Positions 46,585-59,066 of a DNA stretch of 64,000 nt are shown here, in pieces. Made by a program: the position numbers and the translations under genes. Source of the DNA: Hexactinellida sp. DTS-2022 (taxonomy: Eukaryota > Porifera > Hexactinellida). Location: NCBI GenBank assembly GCA_028753945.1, contig JAPNXP010000008.1, positions 1,984,001-2,048,000 on the forward strand, in the 5' to 3' direction. Each line of letters opens with the position of its first letter. Within the stretch, counting starts at the first letter, position 1. Below the pieces are notes generated by a model. That model had not been told where the DNA came from. It did not search any database and saw only the letters and a program-made list of their open reading frames with translations.

Positions 46585-47316
46585 TCTTTTATCTCATGTA
46601 AAAGTAGTAGATTAGTTAATAAACAAACAATGAATATTGCCTAACATAGAAAAAGGGGGAAATATTCAATTGAGTAATTATTTATGACCGCTAGTGTATG
46701 TATTGACATCACATTTATTACAGAGTGCTCTGAAAGAATCGTTCTTAGATAGTGAGAAAAATTCCAAATTTAACTAATGCTAGGATTGATTAAAAAATGC
46801 AACCTTTCAAGCTAATAGGAAAAGCGATCACAAATATAGGAATCGAAATGAAATGTTATTGAAAATATCATATTTACCTAAGGTGAATGCGATTGAAAGC
46901 ATATTCATATACTGTATCAATTGTGGAATCACATAAATTATTTTAGAAGGCTCCCTAAAAAACTCAAGCTTAGTATATGTACAAATTAATCAAGAATAAG
47001 CAGAACTTGTTCTTGATGTGATATTATGGTATCATTTGTCAAATACATATTTTGTCGGATAACCGGATAATTGAGCACCGGATATCCAGATCCGGCCGGA
47101 GTAGAGAATCTCTAATCTGGTACAGCTCTACACGTAAGGACAATATCATCAATCAGAGCAGCGAACTATGAACTCATATTGGGTTTTTGATATTGAAGGC
47201 TGTTGTTAGTTGCACAATTCGGAGGTTATTTAGTGTGTTGCACAATTGACAGCTATGCTAGAAAAAGTCATCTAGGGTTTATATGAGTTCTAGTACACGT
47301 TATAATTACATTCAGT

Positions 47317-48315
47317 CAGGGGCGTAGGAATGGGGGGCGGGGGGGGGGCCGTGGCCCCCCCAACATCCAACACTGGGGGGGCCTGCCCCCCTATGAATTT
47401 ACTATAAATCAAAAACATTTATCTGCATATGCATATTGGGCATATATGATGCGATTATTTTGAATTATTGAATACCTCTATTTAAAGATCCAAATAAAAT
47501 GAAGTGACTGATAGGTTAATCGATTAATATACAAACAGTGTTGAATGCATAGTATACACTAACCAGCCAAAAGTATTTGAACAATTGGAGTTTTAATGCA
47601 ACAGCAATAGTCGCCTGGTAACTATTAGCGGCTGTTTAAACTACTCTGAAATGACTCTAAATATCTTGCTATAGATATAAATAAAAAATATTTTGAACTC
47701 ACGTCATTTAGTTAATATCCATGAAGTGGCATAAGTGTATCTGCCACGTGACACTTGTGGTACAAATGGGAATGTGGCTGTATTTCAGTAAAATAAACTT
47801 AAAGATTTGAAATTATGCTCCTAGAGTAATTCGACGATGTGGAGTTCAAATCTGCAATTAGAACTTCTATATTCTCATTCCATTTTGATGATCAAACATT
47901 AAATATTTAATTCGCTAATTATATAGTTAATGAGTTTAACACCTCCATATAAATTTTATTATACTTCACATATCGTTCTATGTAAATAGCAGTGTCTATG
48001 CATCTACCAATCCTATTCTGCATCTAGAAGCTTGAATGTTAAATACAAAAAGCTTGAATGCATAAATACAAAAATTGAAATAACTTTCTAATTTCCAATT
48101 GAATTAGCATTCTTATTTCTTATTTAAATTTGTTTTTTGTGTTTAGGATTAAATTAGTGCAAGAAAACTTAATTAATTAATTAAACAATCTTATTTATTG
48201 ATAGCCTTAAGAAAAATTATTAATTCGAAGAGTATTTAGCAAACTAAGAGACAATAGAAATAATGTTAAAGATTTTCGTGGCCCCCCCAAACACAATGAT
48301 GTTCCTACGCCGCTG
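47317..48315. mobile_element. hAT-type element, CAGGGGCGTAGGAA ends
   Basis: Perfect 8-bp duplication CATTCAGT (47309-47316, 48316-48323). Inverted ends CAGGGGCGTAGGAA and TTCCTACGCCGCTG. The partner repeat at 22450-22465 holds the uninterrupted ACTGAATG. Contains a truncated Tc1-type piece and no gene. Confidence 0.92.
47557..48060. mobile_element. truncated Tc1-type element
   Basis: CACTAACCAGCCAAAAGTAT after TA, then sequence colinear with the element at 17103-18390 (ACTACTCTGAAATGACT, CCATGAAGTGGCATAAG). The right end is missing. Confidence 0.75.
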
Positions 48316-48527
48316 CATTCAGTAACCATCTACCCCCTTTAATGAGTGTACAAATCCTTATATCCCTTGGGAACTGGACTTTTACGAAATATTCCCCATG
48401 TTCAAGATATTTTAACAATAACTATGGGTGAGTATTAAAAGATTGTTAACAAACCAAAAAATTTGTGTTTCATTGATTTACAACAAATCTCCCAGTACTA
48501 ATAAACTTCAAAGAGTGGATACATCTT

Positions 48528-49200
48528 TTTTGATGATGCCATTCAATTCGCAGCTATCAATAACCTATATGTCAATAATACTTCACTTTTGAGTACCTGC
48601 AACCCAAGCCACTGTGGACCATTTATCGCTATTGAGTCAAATCCAGGTAGTATGAATGCCTTGAGCATGTTTGAAGCATTATCCGTTTACATCCCAAAAT
48701 CAATGAACGCAAGGACCAATCTAATATAAAATGGCAGGTTATTCCGAGAAACCCCGCATTTGACGATTGGACCATAGATCAACTGTTACGGAAACAGTAT
48801 CAACCATATCTAGAAGATCTTCCATCTTATTTTCAATTATTTTAACTTTCTCTGTTATATAATTTTATTAGAGGTGTTTTCGTGATGGTATAATATATCG
48901 CGTATCGAGTATTTTTGCAAAACACTTGAATGAAGGACTCTCAACGAGGGATAACGCTAGCAGCTGGTCAGCAATTAATTGTATTAGAGCAGCCAACTGA
49001 CTTGAGTAATGTTGTCTGTACTTCTTTACCACAAAGTTAAGAGAAGTTTGTCACAGTTGGCATTTTCAGGAGTGTAAGTGGAAATAGGAAAACTATGCTA
49101 GATAGACTCTAATGAAGTATTATTGACATATAGGTTATCGGTAGCTGCAAACCGAATGGCATCATCAAAAATATTGTGTGTAATCTCTTAAGAGTAGTTT
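48528..49200. repeat. inverted-repeat segment with short coding-like stretch
   Basis: 48528-48600 (GATGATGCCATTC, AACCTATATGTCAATAATA) is mirrored at 49115-49200, and a further relative is at 11810-11890. Between them a frame at about 48730-48845 reads KWQVIPRNPAFDDWTIDQLL, ending LPSYFQLF and a stop. Not recognised. Confidence 0.45.
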
Positions 49201-49689
49201 TGGACAATCAATGGTAAATTCATGAATTATTATATTTTTGGTTTTGTAACAATCATTAATTAATCACCCGTGATTATTCATAATAAATCTTAAACTTGGG
49301 TAAAAATAATTGAATGTTAGTCTTATTCCAGGTATTCTATATCGTATTGAATTTCAATGGTGTCGATGGATGTTGATTGTAACTATCGAAGGTGCAATTA
49401 CTCTTAGGAAACGCTAGAAAGTATTAGGTAGCATAGTTGTATAATATGGAACATTGGAAGCGCCTTAATTTCTTCCGGATCTCATAAAATTATCTTACTG
49501 AAATTTAAAAGCATGGATGAATTCCTAACTTGGAATGCTGATTGAGATATTTGACTTTAAAATATCATAAACTGCTTTGTTATTCAAGATCAGTGTCAGT
49601 TAATGGATGAAAAAAATAATAGTAATTGGATATATAGTGGAGAAATTAAATATATATTATTGGAATTTTCTGAGGGGACAATGATAAAT

Positions 49690-50248
49690 CAGGGCCGTAG
49701 GAGCAGGTGCGGCAGGTGCGGCCATGGCCGCACCAATAATTTTGTGACCACACAGATATTCGGGGACACATTTAAGTCACCGATAACTATAGGAGCGGCA
49801 TAATGGTATTGGTAAATACAACTGCCACATGAGTAGCACATGAGTAGCTGCCACAGAAAAACTATTCGGTACCATTAAAATATATCGTATTTAGCAAGTA
49901 GCAACTCTTGCTACAATTTAATAAAGACTGCAGGGCCGTAGCCACTGGTCAGGTTGGTCAGGTTTCAACCTGACCACTTTTAGTTGGTTGGACAGGTTAA
50001 CCTGAACCCTTGGCCCTGTTGGTACTGTATCCAGCCCGGTCTAACCTGACCACTTTTAATTGGTGGCTACGGCATTGAGACTGTATAAATTTTTATTAGT
50101 ATAATGAATTTTTTGTATTTCCCTTTGTTCAGTAACTTAAAACATAGTTTAAAAGCGCGTATATAGTACAAAAGATTCATGTCTGTATATAATAAATATG
50201 GTGACGTCACTATGCCGCACCAATAAATGTTGGCGTGCTACGGGCCTG
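49690..50248. mobile_element. 559-bp element with 5-bp duplication
   Basis: CAGGGCCGTAGGAGCAGG and GCGTGCTACGGGCCTG are flanked by TAAAT (49685-49689, 50249-50253). Hosts the MITE 49931-50077. Non-coding. Confidence 0.78.
49931..50077. mobile_element. inverted copy of the MITE at 22506-22652
   Basis: Nearly identical to the reverse complement of 22506-22652 over its whole length. The flank GACTG appears at 49926-49930 and again at 50079-50083, one base beyond the right end. Confidence 0.85.
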
Positions 50249-50772
50249 TAAATTCAAAGAATTTGTTGTGGGGTTCTATTATTTAGGAAAGATCAAGTCA
50301 ATAAGTATTTAGACTAATTAGAATCAATGAAATAACTTACCATTATGGACCACCCAAAGTTTTTGAACCAAATGTGAAAATTAATTAGTGTCCGATCTTT
50401 AGAAAATCCCTCTTGATAATCTGGCAACTTCAAACTCAAATCAAATTTATCTTAACTGTATCATATTGGGTATGAACACTAGTAAGATAAAACTGCTATT
50501 GCGCATCAGATAAGCATACAATATAGAATATATATGGTGAATTCAATTTCAATGTTTTCCTAACCACAAAATTCTGTTTTGAAAATGTGTATTACACCAC
50601 TCATTCCTATTCACAGTAATCATTGTCCTTACATTGTATTACTTTAAAAATTGAGTTTTAGAATTATGCTGAATCCAAAAAAAAGGTTAAGTAATAGATT
50701 TGACGATGTTATAAAGTTACACTATTTCCCCTGCTTTGCCCACTGTGAATTTGTTCAGTAGATTGTTCTGAA

Positions 50773-51583
50773 CATGGCCTACTATATAATACGGCTAGAT
50801 AAGTCAAGTATTTGCTCATTTCATTTCCAGGCCAGTGTTTACTTTCTAATTGCTCGTAAAACGAATTACCTATCGTCATGGAATAAACTAAACTTAGGTT
50901 TTCAAATACGCTAGAAACATCTAAAATACTTTTGAATGATTTATCATCGGATTTAACCACAATGACGTAATCTAATATACATACCCATATATGGTAATTA
51001 ATACTAATTATGAAGTAGAGATTTGAAGTAGAGATTGAAGTAGAGATTCAGTGAGCATTAGCTAAATTTGTCACAAGAACGGTCATTAAACTAACTGGGC
51101 AACATGTACATCGTCAAACAGCACTTTTAAGACTTAGATTAAAATCTAACTATACATTTCAAAATATACAAAATATATGGTTTGATAACTATAGTATAAT
51201 TATTTACTTACATTGACGTTGAAAAGAATTTGAGTGAAAGGAATGACATAATTTGTTACTGTAGTTAGTTTTTAACAATAAAAATGCATTAGGATAATAA
51301 CGGCAAAGTTAGATTCTCAAATTATCTAAAAAATTAACATTTATTTAACATAATTGCCATATATGGGTATGTATATTTGATTACGTCATTGTGGTTAAAT
51401 CCGATGAGAAATCATTCTCAAAAGTATTTTAGATGTTTCTGACGAATTTGAAAACCTAAGTTTAATTTATTCCATGACGATAGGTAATTCATTTTACGAG
51501 CAATTAGAAAGTAAACACTGGCCTGGAAATGAAATGAGCAAATACTGGACTTATCTAGCCGTATTATACTATAGTAGGCCATG
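50773..51583. mobile_element. P-like foldback MITE, CATGGCCTAC ends
   Basis: Ends CATGGCCTACTATATAATAC and complement, arms about 225 bp, flanked by TTCTGAA (50766-50772, 51584-51590), a 7-bp duplication. The arms match 6046-6250. The centre is AT-rich and the open frames in the arms are not genes. Confidence 0.85.
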
Positions 51584-51714
51584 TTCTGAAGATGTAGCAG
51601 CAATATTTGTGTGTATCTTAAGTAACTCTTCTACGTGTTTTCTCTATATTATATAATGAGTAAATTATACTTACTATAATATATTATATTTACAGTAAAT
51701 TATCTAATGCTTTT

Positions 51715-52090
51715 TAGAATGTCGCCATTTTGTGATTTAGTAGCCTTTGGGGTATGAAATATATCCCTATATTAGTATTCCTATTATAAAATTATTAGAA
51801 AGTAGGAAGAAGCTGAAATTTATGATATTTGAAATTTTTTCATTTACCATAAATTGTTAGCGTCATCATTAAATTGCGCCTAAACAGCTTAACCACAAAC
51901 TGAGATTCTCAAAAGTGGTTCTAATAGACTCGCAATGGTTGATTACCCTATATACAACCCAAATAACAGCAATAGGAGGCATAGTTTATCCTAAAATTAA
52001 AATTATAAACTGGCTTTCCCGTTTTATGGCCTTCTCTGTGACATATCTAGCCGTATATTAAGTAGGCCATGGGTGGGCCTAATAATACTT
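51715..52090. mobile_element. right half of the CATTGCCTAC P-like family
   Basis: Matches the arm at 30830-31170 in reverse complement (CGCCATTTTGTGATTTAGTAG ... GGCATAGTTTATCCT ... TATATTAAGTAGGCCATG). The left half is missing. Confidence 0.7.
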
Positions 52091-52682
52091 TTCAATGTAT
52101 CATAACTTTATGACATATTGTTATTTTGATTTCAGATTTGTATTCTACTCATTCTAATTACCCAATGAGCAATGCACGACAAAATGAAAATTTGATGGAG
52201 GCAGACTAAGCCACCACCTCACTTTTTCTGGTGGCTAAAGAATAAACGATGTCCGGATTAACAAACCACTAATGGCTTAACTAGTTTCTGATACCGTAAG
52301 ACAAGACTAATATTAATAACAAATAATGCAACGAAAAATTCGATCTACATAATCCAAAATTTTTGCCTGATTAGATAAGCCACCGAAGGCAAAATTTGGT
52401 GGCTAAAGAAATAATTTTGGTTGCTAACGCCACCAAACTACCTAATTTGTCGAGCACATTCAATGTAGATGCTTTCAAATTAATTACATAATAAGGTTAA
52501 TTACGTCAGAAAATCTGTAATCGTGAGACATAAATCCCTATACAATAGAAAGCAATAGACCAAAATGAAATGTCTCTATCTATCCACAGTGGGCAAAAAC
52601 AGGTACATCAGCGGTCATAGGTATTTAGGTACAAGATAGAGGTATAAAAGGTGTTAGTTACCTATGGGTTATCACCTATAAC
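52091..52682. other. no recognisable gene
   Basis: Contains three short hairpins built on GCCACC...GGTGGC (about 52210-52240, 52380-52405, 52415-52440). Otherwise AT-rich. Confidence 0.4.
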
Positions 52683-54120
52683 CATAGACTACTTTAATTA
52701 AGGACTGTAGGCTGCCAGCTCGGGTCCTGGAACTTGGGTCCATTGTGTACTTATTGATATCCCGTAATCCGCTAATGCTAGACACAGAAAATGTATTATT
52801 GTCGTATAGGAAGTCATATTTTGGGAGTTCATTGGTTATATTGCCTTATCTCAAATATTTGTGGAATGTGAGTTTTGCGGTTTTCACACCTTTTCCATAT
52901 ATGGTAATATTCTCAAATCCTCGACTTCAGTTAGAGTTAGACATAAGAAATGCATTATTGTCGTATAGGAAGTCATATGTAAGGAGTCATTTAGTCAATA
53001 CGTATTGGTTAGCTCATATATTATGGAATTGGAGTTGTGATTTTCACACTTCCATATCACAGTGGTTTATTGACAGGGAGTTGGACAATTTTTTACCTAT
53101 TCTGATCTCTTCAAAAACGTTTTTATCGTGTTCAGCATAATCGAGAACCTAGGTAACTGTTTTTACAGTTAAAAATTCCAAGTAGAATTAGAAATATGAT
53201 GCAGTGTCTATAGTTTCAATGGCTAAATAAAATTGAAGAAATTTTGTAGTTAACTATTGTGAATCATTTCATGCTCGTGTATCTCATTAGGTTTCGATCA
53301 CAATCAGCTAATACTTTCACAGTGTTTAATTATTGTTTATATCATCCTAAAAATGTTGAATACTCTTCATGGAATTATTTGTCCTTTAGTATAATTATCA
53401 TTCAAATTATGATTAGCTGGAAGTGTCCGAACTGCTAAATTCCATGTATTGGTATTGCGTAAACTGTCGTGTCGTGTCGTGTCGTGTCGTTTTACTAGCC
53501 CTATTTATATATAAAGTTTAACTATATAGCTTGAGTTTTAACCACTTTCCAGCCCCGCGCAAAATAAAATCTACTTGTCTATATATGGGGGCTTTGAAGA
53601 TTTATATACGAAAATTTTAATTTTCTTTTTCAAAATTTCATTATTTAGTAAACTAAATGGATAATTTAGAAGCGTGGGATTACCTTTCAACCAAGGAAAC
53701 TATACGGGTTGCTGTAAATGTAATAGAAAATGAAAGGGTGATCAAATGCCAAAATTGGAACAAAAAAAACTGGTCGAACCGTTGATGTTAAAAAAGCTGG
53801 TTATTTGACTGGCCTAGGCTCTCGAATTACATTATCAACTTAATTTATATTTACACCATGCATTTATTTAGAGATGCATATAAATGAATTAGTACTAGTT
53901 TATTTGAAAATACTAATTTAACAAATATTTGTGGAATTATGGGAATAAATAGAAACACTATGACGTCATAACTTAAACATTTGAAGCCGTACTAATTTTC
54001 TGAGTCGATAAATGGATTCACAGGTATCGATAACCCATGGGTATATAATACATTTGATAGGTCTATCTGTTCTGGAAATACCTACTTCCTGTGAATGATC
54101 CAAATAAACCACTGCATATA

Positions 54121-54306
54121 CAGTAAAACCTCCCAAAGCGGCACCTCCGAGTAGCGGCAACCTCCGAGAAGCGGCACAAAATCATTTTCCCGATGGGTGC
54201 CGCTTTGGGAGGTTTACCTGTACTAGCAACCTCCGAGTAGCGGCAACCTCCGAGAAGCGGCACAAAATCATTCTCCCGATGGTTGCCGCTTTGGGAGGTT
54301 TACCTG
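54121..54306. mobile_element. Tigger-derived MITE
   Basis: CAGTAAAACCTCCCAAAGCG and CTTTGGGAGGTTTACCTG lie between TA dinucleotides (54119-54120, 54307-54308). About 90 bp are repeated in tandem inside. The ends match the Tigger at 24926-27996. Confidence 0.85.
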
Positions 54307-54391
54307 TATAGTCAAAAATTATATATTAACGGAAATGACGAGAAAAACATTTATTAAGAAAAAATGATAGTTAATAAATTTGCTGAAGCTT

Positions 54392-56831
54392 CTACTTCCG
54401 TCTAAGATAGCCTAATTGTTGTTCCCGATCACTATTGTGAATTACTTGAGCTTTCAGTAGAGTATTAACAAGGGTACAACTCGCCGCCCAGCTCTGACCA
54501 AGAGGAGCATCCACAAATGAAAGAATTTTCATTATATACCCTCGACATCCATTTTTGGGCTCAGCAAGCTTTTCCAGAAGATTGATGGCCATGTGGACAA
54601 AACATGTGGTGTCTAATGTGGGCAATCTCAACCCTCCTCTGTCAAGTTCTTGCAAGAATTCACTTGAGACTTCTTTTCCTTCTCCTGGATCTCCGTGTTT
54701 ATAAGTTAAAAATCCTGCAATGAAGACTACTTTATTTTCAAAGCGTCAGTAGAATCAAGGAGTAGCTGTGTGTCTTCGATACAAGTCTCCTGCATCAGAT
54801 CTATATCTTGTAATGTGATAGGTGCAGTACAATATGAGCATTTCCACTCCCCACAACCTTGTGGAATGACATTGTATTTCAGCATCTGATGCAAACGCTG
54901 TACCTTGCATGCAGAGATAACATCTCCTACATCAATGTAAAAGTTACCACCGTGTCACTGCCTGGCTTGCCCGAAAAACCTTTCTAGAGGATCCTGAGAG
55001 AAAACTGCAGGAAGGACAAATTCGAAGTGGTGATGAGTTAAGAGATACGTGGCGGCTGCAATGCTGGACTTTGTTGTTACTATGAAAGCATCAGCAGTGA
55101 ATTTTGTCAATATTTTTGCCTCATTTTGCCACCTTCCCACCGACATGAGCCAATCACATCGCACATTGCCAACAGCTTCTTAAAGTTCTCACAGTTGAGT
55201 GTCCAAGGAGCTCTGAACGGATCCCGTAGATTGATAGCCCCAAATTTATCTTTGACATTCATCATTTTAAACCAATTTGTGACCAACGTAATGAACCTTA
55301 TAGTCCCTTCCTGGGGATTTATTGTGTTTTTCAGAGCCTTGAATGCTGCAATAGTCTTCTCGTGAAAAACTTGACAGACGAGTGGTACGCTCTGTCGTTG
55401 GAGAGGTTTAGGAAAAACTGAGGTATGTGTAAGCTTTGTGAGACGTAGTGAGCTATTTCTGTCCACTTCATAAAGTGCTTGAATATCTTTCCAGCGTGCC
55501 AAATATTCCGTACCGTCCTCCATGAATGATAACTCCTGAAGTTTCTCTGTTAGCCAATTGTTTCGTAAATTCTTCATGATGTGGACGAAATCAGACATAA
55601 GAAATACTTCGATGTTATCCATTACCACTCTCCCTGGGCCTCCAAGTAATGATACACCCCTTGATTTAGCGGGCAATTATCACAAATGAAGGAGATTGGC
55701 CGCACACCACTCTTTTTCATTACTTCCATAACTTCCAACAAAATTTTACGGAGCTCTACCGAATTTATGTTCTTCACGGGATGGATAGCAAATATTAAAC
55801 GCGGCCCACCTTGATGGCAAACAACTTCAGTACAAAGGGCCGAGGTAGCTTGTTCACTTGGTGCATTATTGGCATGACCAATTATATGACCTGCACTGAA
55901 TCGAGTTGTTTTAATTAGCTTTATTTCATCGAACAGAATGTTCACAAAACGTTGCTCTGGTTTGAGGTCTTTAAACAAACGCTGCAGTTCGTTGTTCTGA
56001 AAGCTGCGGGACTGGAGAGATACATAGGAGTTCTCCCGCGAGAATAAGTAAATACTTTGTGTAATTGATTCTATTGGAGGGTGTCAAGAGGTAATCGAGT
56101 TGTACCTCTAGGAACTGAAAATGTGGGCATTCTTGCACTTCTGGGGTCATTTGTTTTAACTCATTCATAGCTTTTTCCAGATGATTAGCATTAGACACTT
56201 GATAGTTGTCCACAGTAGAAAGTATTTCATCAACTTGAGACCATCTATGTAGGAGGCTATTTTTGTCTAGATTGAAATAACTTTTGGGTATTGCGAAGCC
56301 ATCATTCTCTGCCTCCACCAAGTGCAGGAATCCAAAATGGGATTGCACTTCCTTGAAGTAGATAAATTGGGTCACATTTCTTCCTAGGTCATCTAACTTA
56401 AACATTGTCAACTTTCTGCATTGGTTTTTGAAACTGAATGATGTATAGCGTTCTTCAACCTCCTCCGTAAATGTTGAAAAACTAACAATCTTATCCAATT
56501 TTTTCAGATATTCCTCTTGTAATTGATTACGTACTTCGGAGGTAGCCTTCTTAGTTGGTCTGGGATACGTCAAGGATTGTTTCTTACAAGATTTGGCTAT
56601 TCCTTCAAAATAGGTAGGAGGTCCAATTGGCCGTTTTCCACCTTTTACAGTGACCCATTCACATTCAAAATGTGATGCACACACAAAGATTTCTCTTCGA
56701 TCCTTGAGACTCGCAGGGTTATTTGGCATTGCCTCAATCCACCTATTCCGTTCAATGTGATCAGTAGGAAAACTAACAACTGGAGTATAGGCTCTCCAAT
56801 ATAATTGCCCCGACGCACAATGTTTTGGCAT
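54392..56831 (-). pseudogene. P-element-type transposase with THAP domain
   Basis: From the ATG at 56831: MPKHCASGQLYWRAYTP, VSFPTDHIERNRWIEAMPNN, FVCASHFECEWVTV (THAP C2CH finger and following motif), then a leucine-rich helical part to about residue 286. Next FVNILFDEIKLIKTTRF (first D), RPISFICDNCPLNQGVYHY (second D), GGPGRVVMDNIEVFLMSDF, VHIMKNLRNNWLTEKL, PLQRQSVPLVCQVFHEKTIA, then FSQDPLERFFGQARQ (the acidic E of the P-element motif) followed by HGGNFYIDVGDV after a CGA-to-TGA-type stop, and finally LDRGGLRLPTLDTTCFVHMA. Breaks are one-base frameshifts or small deletions near 55975, 55655, 55160 and 54735, plus the stop at about 54955. All catalytic acids are present, so decay is recent. 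It sits in the centre of the 52683-58689 element. Confidence 0.88.
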
Positions 56832-57475
56832 GGCTCGTATTCAAGTAAACCAGTCTAAGATACTGCTAAACAAAATACTAATATAAAGAGCGGAACAATA
56901 ATAATCAAAATTAATTCAACTAATCTCAATAGATCTGTATAGTAAAAATCCATATTTAACATAATTTCCTAATGTACGCATCAATGCTAAATAATCATTC
57001 TGGTTTTATATAATATAGACTTATAACATGTACTATACTTTCAATAAGATTAACCAAAATCTTGTACATTCTTCAATTTATCTTTTAAGTAGCGCATCTA
57101 GAAGTGAGCAGGCACCCACCCTAAGCCACCTATGTATGTCTTCTCACAATAAGTTGTAGATAGTAGGTTCGTTATTGTAAATAGTTAAGAAATTTTGTAG
57201 TTAACTACACCAATGACTTTCTGGAATTAGAGATTCCAACTTATCATTCTGACAGTGTTGAAAGTAAACACGATATCAATTAAAACGCTCTATTACCTAA
57301 AGGTAGCTTGCTAGTACTAACTATATTGGCACTAACATCGCATTGATAACTACCCAATTTTCCTGGGAATCAAAGTGAATAGGTAATTCTCAATTAATGC
57401 TAAATACAATGATTCGTCATTTAGTTCCATATTCACATACCTTGCTGTAACTTGTAAACTATATGAGCTAGAGAT

Positions 57476-58232
57476 CAGTGATGTTTTCCAGGGGGAACTC
57501 GGGGGAACGCCGTTCCCCCAATGGCAGTAATGTTTTCCACAGGGAACGCGGGGAAACGCCGTTCTCCCACTATTTTCTCTGGGGGAACATCGTTTCCCAA
57601 TGAGAAAATTCAAGCCCGGAGGGAACAGCGTTCCCCTAAAGATCACTCAAGTTGTACAACTGTTTGTTTACGTGTTGTTTGAAGTTTGATGTCTTTTTTA
57701 ATCAGACGAGACCGTCAATCTAGGGCTCAACGAGGGTTTGTTAATAACATACTTAACAAGAATGAAATAGAATAGTTAAATTATATGATGCTTTGTTTAA
57801 TACTAGTGTCATCAATTGTTAAAGGGAGCGAAGCTCCTGTTGAGCCTAATTTAGAAGTTTTGTATAGGATGTCTTTATTAAGTTCGTCAATAAGCTCCAA
57901 ACTTACTTTACACTTGCTGGAAGATCATAATTAGTCGTTGAGAATTAAATTTGGAAGATTATATGGTATATACTTGTCAGGAAAGTCAAAATTTCCCAAA
58001 TGCAACCCCTTCAGGTTGCAAAATTGGGCAAACAAAATAAGTGCCTCAAATTCACTCATATTCCTAACCACTTTTGGATTTAGACCAATTAGAATGACTC
58101 ACAACAGTACACACTCGAAAATTCGCAATTCTGCAAATTTTAATTTTTTTGATCATATATGGTCATGTGGATGTTTCCAATTTTGATTTTCATGAGCGTT
58201 CCCCCACTTCAAAAATTGGCAAAACATCACTG
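57476..58232. mobile_element. hAT-type element, CAGTGATGTTTTCC ends
   Basis: Perfect 8-bp duplication CTAGAGAT (57468-57475, 58233-58240). The right end GGCAAAACATCACTG matches the family of 1719-2135. Interior has repeated GGGGGAACGCCGTTCCCCC-type palindromes near 57500-57630. Confidence 0.9.
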
Positions 58233-59066
58233 CTAGAGATACAAACTTTGTTGTGAATATATAGCTAATAGAATAAGCTAGTGGATTCTAATATATAAAT
58301 TTAGGGGTTCAGTAGCCTTTTCCAGAAGGTCCGAGGGCCTCAGGCCTTAATAGAGATATTAGTGATAGTCAATAATGCCAATATCTTCCTTACATATGAC
58401 TTCCTATACGACAATAATGCATTTCTTATGTCTAACTCTAACTGAAGTCGAGGATTCGAGAATATTACCATATATGGAAATGGTGTGAAAACCGCAATAC
58501 TCACATTCCACAAATATTTGAGATAAGGCAATATGACCAATGGACTCACAAAATATGACTTCCTATACGACAATAATACATTTCCTGTGTCTAGCATTAG
58601 CGGATTACGGGATATCAATAAGTACACAATGGACCCAAGTTCCAGGACCCGAGCTGGCAGCCTACAGTCCTTAATTAAAGTAGTCTATGCCTATAACAAA
58701 GTGTTTGGACAAAATATTTTTTTGGTATGGCTTCTATTTTTAAAGTTGTGATGACTTAGCAAAGATGGGATAAATCGAATTTCACAAATATTTTGATAAT
58801 TATCACAGATCTAGTTGGAATATTCATACTAGTAGTATGTGTCGATATGTAGAATACAAATGAGCATCTTACATTATATTTTCCGCTTTATAACTGATTA
58901 AAATCATGTACTATGTGAGAAGCAACAAATTAATAATTACGACATAACTCAGAAAAGAATTCTTATTCTGTTTTGACTTTTGGGATTTGAAATTAACACA
59001 CTATCTGTTCGGAAACTTCACTGGTATTATCGTTGCGTGTTTCAAGTACAATAAATGCATCAATAA

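Larger units (their letters stand above)
44637..46696. mobile_element. Tc1-type transposon
   Basis: Perfect inverted ends CACTAGCGGTCATAAATAAT (extending to ATTACTCA) between TA dinucleotides (44635-44636, 46697-46698). Contains a transposase relic (45559-46584) and an inserted P-like half-copy (44655-45140). Confidence 0.9.
43457..47130. mobile_element. 3.7-kb hAT-type element, TAGAGCTGTAC ends
   Basis: Inverted ends TAGAGCTGTACAGGATAT and CTGGTACAGCTCTA. Flanks are CACGTAGG (43449-43456) and CACGTAAG (47131-47138), an 8-bp duplication with one change. The partner repeat near 22775-22785 has a single CTTAAGTG, the empty site. The element carries a satellite array (43801-44565) and a Tc1 (44637-46696), and has no hAT gene of its own. 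The left end matches the terminus next to the hAT transposase at 28692-30740. Confidence 0.83.
42862..48490 (-). repeat. inverted partner of 22270-23345, expanded by insertions
   Basis: Segments 42862-43456, 47131-47316 and 48316-48490 join to match the repeat at 22270-23345 in reverse complement. The gaps are exactly the hAT elements at 43457-47130 and 47317-48315. Non-coding. Confidence 0.85.
52683..58689. mobile_element. 6-kb P-type transposon, CATAGACTAC ends
   Basis: Perfect 8-bp duplication CCTATAAC (52675-52682, 58690-58697). The ends CATAGACTACTTTAATTAAG start inverted repeats of about 305 bp (52683-52990 and 58385-58689) with few differences. Inside is a THAP/P-type transposase relic on the minus strand (54392-56831), a pogo-type MITE (54121-54306), a hAT (57476-58232) and a (CGTGT)n run (53466-53490). 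The CATAGACT terminus links it to the MITEs at 8836, 34765 and 15228. Confidence 0.9.
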
